Of a stretch of DNA of 64,000 nt, positions 44,370-55,857 are shown piece after piece. The DNA is from Pontederia crassipes. Lineage: Eukaryota > Streptophyta > Magnoliopsida > Commelinales > Pontederiaceae. The first letter of the stretch is position 1. Every line of letters begins with the position of its first letter. Under the pieces are notes generated by a model. That model saw nothing but the letters and a program-made list of their open reading frames with translations. It had not been told where the DNA came from and made no database searches. The translations under genes and the position numbers were made by a program. The stretch covers positions 16,557,501 through 16,621,500 of the forward strand of contig CM060188.1 of the NCBI GenBank assembly GCA_030549335.1. The letters are read 5' to 3'.

Positions 44370-45770
44370 ACCCGTTGCAACGCCGCTTATAAGGCACGCA
44401 GAGGAAGAACAAAACCCCCCTCCGCATCTTTGGGCCGCGGATCGAAGGGCTCTCTCGGGCGCTACGTCGTCGACGGTATAAATTTTTTTTTTAATTTTTC
44501 CTTTTACTATTTTCCTTCCGCTTCGTCCTCTGTTCGATCCGTTCGTTCGCTACTTGTTCTTGTGTGTTTGGATCAGTTCTGATGCCCATTTTTGTTAAAA
44601 GATTCTTTTCTCGGTCAATTTTTTGTTAGAGCTTTGCGTCTTTGTAGTTTGCCCCTAGTTAGAATTCGTTATTTGATTTTTTTTTTATCATGATGCTTTT
44701 AGAATTTCGATCTGATTTGGATTATAATTTTTGTTTAGATCTGTGCCACCATCGATTCATCCAAATCATGTGATTAACTTGTGTTGATGCTTTGTTTTTT
44801 TTCTCTTTTAATGAAAAATTATGGCTACAGTTGTTTCTCCTTTTTTAATTTTCGATTGTATTTTTTATGATTTATTCTTACAAGAAATTGACCAGAAAGG
44901 TTGTTGATATTTCTATTCTGATATGGTGTTTGGATGAGCATGTAAGGATTGGTTCCCGTTCAGCTTAGATGTTGTCGGACATCAGATGTGAGTAATTTAT
45001 CCGAGTATTTATCTCTTAATTTGGAGTGAATTTGGTTTCTTGTTCTGTCTATCTCTTCGATATGAAATCCAAGACGTGTTTGGCATGTGAAGGGATGAGG
45101 ATGATTAGTTGCAGGATCTGGGTGCTGTAGAACTGCATTGTAAATCGGCATTATTCAACCTTCTGTGGACTCACATGCAAGGGGTCCTTTGGTTAGACTA
45201 TTTTTAGTTATAATATTAAGATAATGAAATCCAGTTAGTTATGGTAATTGCTTCGAGATGATAGGAAAGCACTTCATGCTTCTTTTTTTTGTCAGAAAAT
45301 ATAGGAGATAAAAGTAACTGATTGCCTGTTTAAACAAAAAAAAAGGAGTAACTGACTGCCTTCTTTGATTGATGTTATATGTTTTCTGCATTATAACTTT
45401 CCTGTGAGATGTGCTTTAGATCAATAACACCAGGGCAACATTAAGAGATCAATTTGCAGGTGTCCAAATACCACATATATGATTTCTTCTCTTATGAATT
45501 TTTATTGGCTTTCTTTGCACATGTCATACATCATTATATATTTCCTCTCTATCTGTATGTGTTTGTGCTTATTAGACTTTAGATAACATTGTAGATGAAA
45601 TACACGAGTAGACCATGTTTGGTTGTGGTGTTGTTATTTCAGGGACAGACTTCATTTCACGCTGTATCCTCATAACTTTGCATTAAGTATTATAATTGTT
45701 GAAATGTGTGCCAAATCCATTCCTTGCTTTGCAGGTATATCTCTGAGGCACCACCAGAACTTGCTGCAAA
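44370..45770 (+). promoter_or_regulatory. eRF1 5' UTR with leader intron
   Basis: A GC-rich leader exon (about 44370-44475) ends cgacg|gtataa. A T-rich intron follows and ends tttgcag at 45734, and 36 more untranslated bases lead to the ATG at 45771. Leader introns of this kind are common in plant translation-factor genes and often raise expression. Confidence 0.7.
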
Positions 45771-47081
45771 ATGTCTGACAACCAGGAAACTGACAAGAAC
45801 ATTGAAATTTGGAAGATCAAGAAGTTAATTAAGGCCCTAGAAGCTGCTAGGGGAAATGGAACAAGCATGATATCCTTAATTATGCCACCGCGTGATCAGA
45901 TATCCCGTGTCACCAAGATGTTGGGAGATGAATACGGTACTGCATCAAATATCAAAAGTAGGGTAAACAGGCAGTCTGTGCTGGGTGCCATCACTTCTGC
46001 TCAGCAGAGGCTGAAACTTTATAGTAAAGTTCCTCCTAATGGATTAGTGCTGTACACTGGAACCATTGTTACTGACGATGGAAAAGAGAAGAAAGTTACT
46101 ATAGATTTTGAGCCATTCAAACCCATCAATGCATCTCTTTATTTGTGTGATAACAAGTTCCACACTGAGGCATTAAATGAGCTTCTGGAATCTGATGATA
46201 AGTTTGGTTTCATTGTTATGGATGGAAATGGAACCCTGTTTGGAACTCTAAGTGGCAATACACGTGAAGTTCTTCACAAGTTCACTGTTGATCTTCCAAA
46301 GAAGCATGGGAGAGGAGGACAATCAGCACTTCGTTTTGCTCGTCTCCGTATGGAGAAGCGACATAATTATGTTCGAAAGACTGCTGAACTTGCTACCCAA
46401 TTCTTCATCAATCCGGCTACCAGTCAGCCAAATGTTTCTGGATTGATTTTGGCTGGTTCTGCTGATTTCAAGACTGAGTTAAGCCAATCTGACATGTTTG
46501 ATCCTCGCCTACAGGCTAAAATTATTAATGTGGTTGATGTCTCATATGGAGGTGAGAACGGATTCAATCAGGCCATTGAGTTGTCAGCAGAGATACTGGC
46601 AAATGTTAAGTTCATACAGGAAAAGAAGTTGATTGGCAAGTACTTTGAGGAAATAAGCCAAGACACTGGAAAATATGTTTTTGGTGTGGACGACACACTG
46701 AAAACTCTTGAAATGGGTGCTGTGGAGACCCTGATAGTGTGGGAAAATTTGGATATCACCCGATATGTGCTTAAACATGCTACAACAGGGGAGGTCATCA
46801 TAAAGCACCTGAACAAGGATCAGGAAGCAGATCAAAGTAACTTCAGGGATCCAGAAAGCTCAGCAGAGCTGGAAGTGCAGGACAAGAGCTCTCTGTTGGA
46901 GTGGTTTGCAAATGAATACAAACGCTTTGGTTGTAGTCTTGAGTTTGTCACCAACAAATCTCAGGAGGGTTCACAGTTCTGCAGGGGCTTTGGTGGCATT
47001 GGTGGCATCCTCCGCTACCAGCTTGACATTAGAGCTTTTGATGAAGTGTCCGATGGGGAGTATGATGAAGATTCTGAATAG
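45771..47081 (+). CDS. ERF1: Eukaryotic peptide chain release factor subunit 1 (eRF1)
   Basis: The uninterrupted coding region gives 436 residues, the usual eRF1 length. eRF1 recognises all three stop codons in the ribosomal A site and triggers peptide release, working with the GTPase eRF3. The N domain has the stop-decoding NIKS motif (60-63) and YLCDNKF (124-130, the YxCxxxF motif). The M domain has the catalytic GGQ (182-184) in [17 protein letters not shown]. The C domain, which binds eRF3, ends in an acidic tail, DGEYDEDSE. The intronless coding region behind a leader intron fits known plant eRF1 genes. All key residues are present. It is unrelated to the ethylene-response factor also called ERF1. 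Confidence 0.97.
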   Translation: MSDNQETDKNIEIWKIKKLIKALEAARGNGTSMISLIMPPRDQISRVTKMLGDEYGTASNIKSRVNRQSVLGAITSAQQRLKLYSKVPPNGLVLYTGTIVTDDGKEKKVTIDFEPFKPINASLYLCDNKFHTEALNELLESDDKFGFIVMDGNGTLFGTLSGNTREVLHKFTVDLPKKHGRGGQSALRFARLRMEKRHNYVRKTAELATQFFINPATSQPNVSGLILAGSADFKTELSQSDMFDPRLQAKIINVVDVSYGGENGFNQAIELSAEILANVKFIQEKKLIGKYFEEISQDTGKYVFGVDDTLKTLEMGAVETLIVWENLDITRYVLKHATTGEVIIKHLNKDQEADQSNFRDPESSAELEVQDKSSLLEWFANEYKRFGCSLEFVTNKSQEGSQFCRGFGGIGGILRYQLDIRAFDEVSDGEYDEDSE

Positions 47082-47298
47082 CAATCAGCCATCTATTCAT
47101 GGAACCCGGTCCAGGTGGAACTTGTGCTGGCCCCACCTGCGCTGGGATATTGCTCCTTCGGGAGCTGCATACAACTTCGAAAAGACAAAGTCATTAATGG
47201 GGTGTGCGACTTCATAACCTTCTATCATGATGCATTAGTGGCTTTTTTTTATTTGTTGATGTGTTTATAATGTGTTTTTAATGTGTTTATAATGTGTT

Positions 47299-47313
47299 GT
47301 TGTTGTTGTTGTT
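47299..47313 (+). repeat. Short (gtt)n tract between a 14-bp direct repeat
   Basis: The sequence gtttataatgtgtt occurs at 47285-47298 and 47314-47327 with five gtt units between. Another diverged copy of the flank lies just upstream (about 47262), so a plain microsatellite expansion is also possible. Confidence 0.45.
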
Positions 47314-47920
47314 GTTTATAATGTGTTTTTCTTGCTCCCCAGGAGTTCGATAATGGATATGCTGCTATCAGGCGGAAGATAGGTGTTTTCTGATGAACCA
47401 TGGAAGACTCGGGGAGCTGAATCAAATTGAATATGTGATGCATGATGTAGTGAACATCTGGACTTGGAATGTTCTTTAATACTTATTCCTGTTGAGCACT
47501 ATGGTCGCAACTGTCCTGGTGTCCTACTATCAACCTGAGTTTGCTTTTTATCTGGTACTCTTATGTATGCTTTGGCCTAGCACTATTCAACAAGCTGTGT
47601 TTGTGTTAGTACCTATGGAGATTATGCACTAACATTCACTGGTTGGTGTATGCATGGGAGCTATTTTTCTTAGTCGGGTCTTTTTTTTTGTTTAATTTTG
47701 TTTTGATTGCAATTGGCATCAGAATTGTCTAATCAGTTACCTTCCATTTGTAGGTGTCTACTTTAATGTTCTGCTGTTTTGTTTCATATCATGTTACTGT
47801 TGAGATTTAGGTTTCTAATTTCCTAAGAAAAAACGTATCTGATGATTTAAAAAATGCACCACTTCATTAGATAGGTGTACATTCTTGGCTTAAACAATCG
47901 AATCTTGATGAATGCATTCA

Positions 47921-48011
47921 ACAATAACAACATATTCGTGAGTTTTATGCTGACTGTCGGGGTTTAACACAACTCTTCTTCTTTATCCGGGCTTGGGATC
48001 GGTTATGATCC
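47921..48011 (-). mobile_element. Degenerate short RTE derivative downstream of eRF1
   Basis: A 19-bp duplication with one mismatch (atcttgatgaatgcattca / atcttgatgaatgcatcca) lies at 47902-47920 and 48012-48030. The insert retains the family 5' block (tgactgtcggggtttaacac, ctttatccgggcttgggatc) and an acaataacaac tail, but lacks most of the 3' block. It looks older than the others. Confidence 0.7.
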
Positions 48012-48030
48012 ATCTTGATGAATGCATCCA

Positions 48031-51000
48031 TTATATTTATTTTGCAACAAGAAAGTACAAATGCATCCAAATAAAATTTCCATATATGAATAATATGCTT
48101 GTGCATATTTTAGTTTGTGAAGGGAAGTGAGTTGCGTGTGGCAAGTTTTATTATAAATAGATGTAATTATCATGTTTAATTGTTATGTCATACATGAAAA
48201 CAAATCTCATACTACAAGTTCATAAGGCTCACCATGCATACCATATGATGCGAGATATAAAGGATCCTGTTCCGTTGATGAAGTAATAAATCTAAGCTTA
48301 CATGTGACAAATCTCTTCCTACCGTTGTTCATAATGAGGGACTAATTAAGTAACAACGTGTATTTAAATCTATTTTTAAAATTGTGATTCAAAATAAAGT
48401 TCGGTAATGAGATCTTCTGAAGTTTTGTCAGATGGTATATTCATGAAGTCAATAGTGACCAAACTGATTACGATTTACAAGTAATATAATGTACCCATGT
48501 TAAAATATCAATTTTTGTATGATAAAAAAATATAATTCCATAACATGGCATGGAGGGACAACAAAGCACTAATGACTTGACGTCAAGTATAATCAAAACG
48601 ATACAAGTGTCCAAGCAAAAGCTCATAATATAATGCCATTATGTCAAAGTTTCATAAAGGCATTTCCTCCACTCTCACCTATAACCATAAGGCTATAACA
48701 TCTGAGGAGAGGGCTATCAATCAAAATCAAGATAGAAAAAAAAAATGAACATGAGAAAGTCGAGAAAAAATATTTTATTTCTACCTTTTTACTCGAGCGC
48801 TCATTTTTTTGACACAACCAAACCAAACGGCCTTGAGTTATGATTTATGAAGGGCTTGCGAATATTAAAAACCAAGAAAAAAAATAATTCACGTGCGCGT
48901 AATTAAAATTTGAGAAAATATATGAAATGTTAAAATATTTGCTCTCTCTGTTTAGGAAAAGACTAAAGAGAAGCCTAAAGAAAGAGATCGTATTCATGTC
49001 ATGTGAATGATTCTTAAGACTAAGTATGATGTCAAATCTCGTCTTAATGTAGTATATAGATCAAATTATTAAATTTGTAAAAATATTTATTTAATGATTA
49101 TGTTGGTCTGAAGTAAAAATCATCAAATGATTTTCCTTTAATGATTTCTTAAAGTATAAAAGACCAATCTAAAATTTTTTAAGAAGGAAAAAGTGATTTA
49201 AGTGATTGTTAAGCAATAATATTTGCATCTATAATATTTTTTTAAAAAAATTATTTGCATCTATAATTATACTCATTGTTAAGTCATATAATTAAATCTC
49301 CTATCATTATAACATAATCACTATCATTACCAACTAAATATTAATATAATATTATTATATAATTGTTAAATTGTTAATCAAATCAGATTTCAAGGATTAT
49401 GAACTTTGTAGTAGATATCTATATATGATTGTTCGTCCTAATTTCACACCACCTCATCATTTAATTATACCATGAGCTGATAAATCCCCTATTGTTATTA
49501 ACATTATCATTTAATATTAATAATGATTTGATTTATAACATAACATACTCTTTCACTTGTAAAAACTTAATATTTAAATAAGCCATTATAGTAATATAAT
49601 TTTATTTAGGTTAAAAGTTTTATTATGATTGTAAAACCTAGTTTTCACCAAAATTAATTATTTAACTAGTATATTATTACATTTTCTCATTTTCTTAAAA
49701 TTTATTCTTTATTGTAATTGTTATTATTGTCAAGTTAAGAGGGTAAACATACTATTAAGGATATCAACTAACCACGGCACCAGATTCATTCTAATTTATC
49801 TAGATTGGTTAGTAGTAAAACTAGATACTCCAACACCTTTACACACTTAAATGAAATCAATTATTCAACTAATTAGAATCATTATCCCTAATTGAATTGA
49901 AGTCTCATGAGGCACTTACCAAAATCAAGTGGGAAACAACCACGTTCGAAAAATTTTGTTTGAATGACGTCCGATGACCTCAATGGAAGAAAATCCGAAT
50001 GCCAACAATTCAAGAACAAAAAAATCAGCCACCTCTAACACACTAATAATCCCTCAAAATATATGATCACATCAAAGATTCCTTACCGGAAGGAAAATAT
50101 CGGCCTCAAGATTCCAACAACCTCTATTGCCTATGTTGGTGAAGGAAGATGAGCAGCCAGCGAGGGAATCCAAGCAAGCATGTAGCATGCATACCTCCAA
50201 TGATGAATTCCATTTCAGGAATCGTGACAATCTCCGATAGTGGCATCGATCTCCTCTTCAACTTACATGGATGTGTTTGCCTCATCGTGCTTATTCGCAA
50301 TGATGGTGATTGATGGCGATGAAAATCCAATGATGGGAAGAAGAGACGAAGTTTGCCCCTTGGAGAAAGGGACAGGAGATGGAGATAGGAAACATGATGA
50401 AGAGGAAAGGAAAAGTGTTTTATTATATTTATTTCTCTCGCCATGTGTTTGGATTCTAGATGATCCTTCTTTATTTTATTTCATTATTACCCTATTTGCA
50501 TATTACTCGGATATGAATTCCCATAGTTAAAATAAATTATCTACGTTGTCAATGGTATGGGCAGGGGCTCCACATGGAACACAGATAGTGTTTGGTTATG
50601 AGAATAAAGTGGAGTATAAGCATACATCCTCTAATTTATACCCAATCACCCACATTTATTTCCATTTTCTTTAAAGAGTAGTATTATTATTTATAAAAAA
50701 ATAGTTAATCATTTGGCTATAAATGAGGTAAAACCTACACTAGCCTCCAGCCAAGCATTAAGTTTTTTTATAAGAAAATAGTTAAACATTTGGCTATAAA
50801 TGAGGTAAAACCTATATAAGCCTCTGCCCAAGTATTAAGTTATACCTAAAAAGAATAACTTGCCCCTATGGACCTAAAAAGAACACTTCTTGAATATGAA
50901 GAATTCTTTAATAGTGATAATATTAGTATTCTGATCTTGCATATTTTAGTACGCATTAACAATTATTCTATTCTTGGATTTAATGGAGGAGGAACATCAT

Positions 51001-54000
51001 GTTCCATCTCTTTTTAGTCACCGATTAAACCTATATGATTCATATCCAATAATGAAATTAATAAGATGGATTATATATGAACAATGGGATGACTAAAAAA
51101 AAAGAGAGCATATGGATGGAGTTGGACACCTCTGTCTTATTTTTATTAATTATTTGAGAAGGTACTAAAGCACGCAAACTAAAAATTAATAAGCATAATT
51201 CACTTAGGGATTTTGAAGCCATCAAAGTGCTGATTTGGTTTGGAGGAGCAAAAACAAGGATCCAAGTATTGTGGATGGATCTCTTGTAACGTTTCAAAAA
51301 TTCTCCAAAAGCAATGTCATTAAGAGACTTTGGAGCATTACGCTTATGCATCTTATATTATCATTATAATTTAAATAAATGGAAGACCAAGAAACTTAAA
51401 GTAATTCAATTTAAACTCAACATAACATAGTATTCTCATTGTAGTAATTGAAATACTTTGATCAGGAAACTCTAATACATAGAAGGCCCAATGTTGTTAA
51501 TAAATCATGGCAAGACTCATCATTTGTAGCCTCTGTGACATGTGTTGAGCCATCGTCTTTTAATTTTTTTATCACCTTTATGAATATAGAGTGCGCGGTT
51601 TTCAATTATAATATATAAAGATCATGCATGATATGATTTACAATCATGACAACATGATATGCATTTAATATCATAAACAAATGTTATATAAATCATCTTA
51701 TAACCTTACATAACATAACATCAAATTGTAACATGAGAATAATAAATATTCATAACATCACACTATAACTATCATATCATTCATAATCTTCATTTCATTC
51801 TTTTTCTTTCTTAGCTTTATCATGTATTTTTTTAGGAAATTCTTTATAACTTTAACATTATTACATGACATTATTATTAATTGTTCATGGTTAAGTCATC
51901 ATCTTTTCAAGTGGTTATCTTTGATTTTTTTTTCTTTCTTTATTTATCATATGAGACATTGAATTAATATACTTCATACTTCTTTTATATTCATCATATA
52001 ATATCTTTATATTTGATCTTAATTGAACTTTTATGTCAGCATCATCATATGAGATAGTTAGGTCACAAAAGTTATGCTTTTCGTGAGCATACGCTATGAC
52101 AATGAGTGACTTTATTCTCGATTATCCTTGAAAAAATTATTATCATTTTTTAGAAGAAACTTTATTTTTAATAAGCACATAAATAATTTTATTTTGTGAG
52201 ACTTTGTATACTTGAATCACATGCATCAAGTGCATGTCTTTACTTCCTAACTTAATTTTCATGAATGATAAGGACATATTGTTCAATTTGAGATACTTTA
52301 CATATAAGCAATAAATCAAACATTTGCCAATCTTCATTTTTAAATTTAATCACGACTTCACATGATTATTGATGTCTAGATAATCATCATTACATCAATC
52401 ATGATTTTATAAGCATAACATATAAGATACATGAAATATCATAAGGTGTTGAAGATCATCGAATCAATACATTTAAAGTCTATATAAAAATTTAAAGAAA
52501 ATTTTAAAAAGTTACCGTAGTTAATCATAACAAAAATTATAATATATTAATTGTTAAATTAAATAATCATGACACATAATCAATAAAAAAATTAATAGCC
52601 AAATCTATAAACACATGTTTTGAATATTCTAATTTTCCTAGCTTTTTCATATTTATCTTCTTGAAATATATTCTTAAAAAATATAAAATATATTTTCTAC
52701 GCATAGTAGACATTTAAATAATAATTTCTATTTTTTTCTAAATTAGTCATTTTCAATTGTTTCAAACTTATAGCTACTACATAAATTTCAAATGTTAATT
52801 CGAGTTTTACGAATTATGATGAATTTTACCATTTCATCTCACGATTATTCAAGACATGATAATGTCCATTTTTCTAATCATAACTATTGTTATATATCTC
52901 CAAATCAATAGAATTAAAATTTTGTGAAAAGTAGATTTCTTGATCTTTCCGACCATATATTATTTTAATATTTGAATGGTTAAATCTATCCAAATATTTA
53001 TTACAATAACATACTATATTTATCTAACATTATATGCAATCCAAGCCATTCCCAAATTTCTCAATCAAAATAAATCGGATACGTTAAAAGGAAAGAGAGG
53101 TTCGGATCCCCTTTAGTATCTTTAGGTTTTAGATTTAAAAATATATATTTTTTCTAATCGTGTCTTGTCCAAGTGTTTTTATCATTGTCCTAATAGTTTG
53201 ATCCTTTCCATGAAAAAGATACCCTAAGATTTTGGTGGAGAGGAGAAAAAGAGAGAAGAGAAGAAAACAAGATGACAAATTGTGGAAGGAAATGATAATA
53301 TTTTAAAAGTTATTAGACTTTTATATATAAGTAAAATAGCAATTCTTCACTAGGAATAAAAGGATGACAAGAAAAAATTACACCAAACTATAGGTGTAGC
53401 GACACTATCATGAACAAAATCATACTCTCCTTTGTCAAGGGGGAAAAGTTCAAAATGGATTATCCCGGGCATCAATTTCACAAGATGGTGTCTACTTAGT
53501 ATTATATATACTTCTCGGTGCATATTCTCTTAATATCTACATGAATCTTAGTTCGCCAAATGCAGTTGTTTAGCATCCAGTAGAGTCATATATAGAAAGT
53601 AAAAAATGAGAATACTAAATATTTGGCATGAACATATAGTAGAAGAAGAAGAAAAAAGAAGGAAAGGCAAAAGAGTGAACAATAAAAAAAAAGTCAACAA
53701 CTAATACAAAAGTGACACTAAACAGAAGTAAGTCTTCTAAAGAATTTTGTTACAACCTAAGAGTAATAGTTACAAAGAGAGCTTAGAGTTCAAACATAAC
53801 ATGAAGACAGCAACAAACATGGACACATTACATGTCTTAAACTCTAAAATGATAGTGTTAGGGAGAGACTCTTAGGATGAGTATAAGTTTCTTTTTTAGA
53901 AAGAAAACATTATTTTTTTTCTTTTGTGGCATAAATCTTGCACAAGGTGAATTTAAAAAAAAAGCTAACTTGGAATCACAAGTGGAGTTCTACGTTACAA

Positions 54001-54300
54001 GATGGTATAAAACTATAGATAAGATCACAAAATGATTTACTTATCATTGGAAATTTTTCTTCTCCATTCATGCATGTCTGATTTTTGCATCGTCTTATCC
54101 CTACAACGAGGAAACATAGGAAGCTAAAAGTGAAGTTACTTTGCTGTTTCGAATAGCGGTTGAATTAAGTGTCAAATTTTCACCACATGATCATAATTAG
54201 GTCAACTGAAAACTGAGTTGGAACTGATGCACCCATCGGAAAAATGAAAAGATTGCATACCTTGTCATCATATTTTTTTAAAAGGAAAATTTTATCTATT
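48031..54300. other. AT-rich gene-poor region
   Basis: I find no supported gene here. A moderately GC-rich stretch at 50100-50450 has open frames on both strands but no recognisable domain. A tandem duplication of about 77 bp lies at 50698-50845. The rest is low-complexity AT-rich sequence. Confidence 0.45.
50698..50845. repeat. About 77-bp tandem duplication
   Basis: The block aaatagttaatcatttggct...aaaacctacactagcctc is followed by a second copy beginning aaaatagttaaacatttggc near 50776, with several substitutions. Confidence 0.75.
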
Positions 54301-54309
54301 GATGTATAA

Positions 54310-54690
54310 GTAAGTGTAGTCTTGATACATGATATTGAGGAGGCCTAACGGGGGACCATCCTCCCAAAAGACGTCTGAGTCAAGAGTGCATCCCAAACGA
54401 GACAAAAAAAAGTTGGTGACTTGGTTACATTTGTGATAAATGTGTTTACATTTGGAGTTGTTAAGCACCGAAATATGATGCTAGATGTTCCACATAGTGT
54501 TTAGAATACATCATGGACAAGGAGAGGTCTTGGTGACGATCTTCACTAGGATCTCGAAGTCGATTCAACAGTCCACCATCCTGTAACCCCGTTGAACATA
54601 GTGATGGACGCCAACAAGGAGTGCCAACGCCTCCATTTCCAAGCCGATCTACCAGAGTGTTTGCTAGCACCTACAAAAATAAGCTGGCCA
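54310..54690 (-). mobile_element. LINE-type RNase H relic
   Basis: On the minus strand, pieces such as ALLVGVHHYVQRGYRM and CKHIYHKCNQVTNFF resemble the RNase H domain (RVT_3) that follows reverse transcriptase in plant LINEs, in which a long helix and a final H-x-x-R-x-x-N-x-x-A-D motif are typical. The last motif is only partly kept and the frame is interrupted several times by in-frame stops. It may extend upstream to about 54940. Confidence 0.4.
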
Positions 54691-55857
54691 TGAGCAAAAC
54701 GAATAATAAAATCGATACCCCAAAAGTCACAAATATGACATAGGATTCATTTGAGTTGAGACAAACCCAACTCGAAGCAGAAGCTCCCACTGGACTCGGG
54801 CCGGGTAGGGGGTGTGTGCTTCAGACCAATTGATTCTACCATATTGATTATGGTCAATGAGGGCCCTCATTATATTTTTTATAACAATGCCCAACGCGAT
54901 AGAATCAAACTTTGGCACAATATGAGTTAAAGGACAACAGTAAAATAAAAGTCAAAATTTTTTCCATTGTTATCTTAATTGATATTTTATCTATTGGAGC
55001 GATTCCCAGGGTTGATGCTATGTAAAAAAAATGTATAATAATGATCAATGATAATTATGTATAATTGGGGAAAATGGAGGTGTCCCCCCATTTAGAAGGC
55101 ATAGTGTTTCTTATTTTTATTTATCGGATTAAAAATTTATGGATTATATTATATTTGTATTTATAAATTTTTAATCTGATTCATAAATTATTAATCTGAT
55201 GAATAAAAAGAAGGAATACTCTGTCAAGATCGATCTTCCATAACATTGAAAGAGTATTATAACATAAAAAATCGTAAAATCACAAGATACTACTTATTAA
55301 TTAAAAAAATATATTTTTAAATATCAAATTTTTTTGATAAATTTGTCACATATTTATACTTCACTAAATCTTAAGTAAAATTACATCAAAACATAATTAA
55401 AATGAATAAATATATTAAAATTCATCTAAATTAATTTTTATTGTCATCAATATATTTTTTTAATATTTAAATTATTATACTAATTAGAGATCGTGTAAAA
55501 TTATAAAATTCTGTGATCAAAATTAAATATTGTATTAAAAAACTACACATAAAATTCATATTGATAAAAAAATAGTAATATCATAAAATTACAAATGTTA
55601 AATTCTAAATCGATATATTAGCAATCTTGCTTATACGAGTCCATATATTAGTGAACCGAAAACTCCTTGCTGAACCAATCATCGGTTCACCGTCATATGC
55701 GGACGGGTTTTAGTTACAGGAGTCACGAAGACCAGATTCCTCCCTGGCCCTGGGCTTCGCTGGTTCCGTTCTTGTATCTGGGTCACGGTCTCACGGAACC
55801 AATTAAGCGGCGACATCAGAAAGAAGAAAGGAGCCAACGAGGAGGAGGGAGCACGCC

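Noticed and set aside
50124-50530. Opposed open frames of 106 and 96 codons
   Set aside because: There is no domain, and exon-like signals are inconsistent. The overlap on both strands argues for chance or an unidentified gene remnant.
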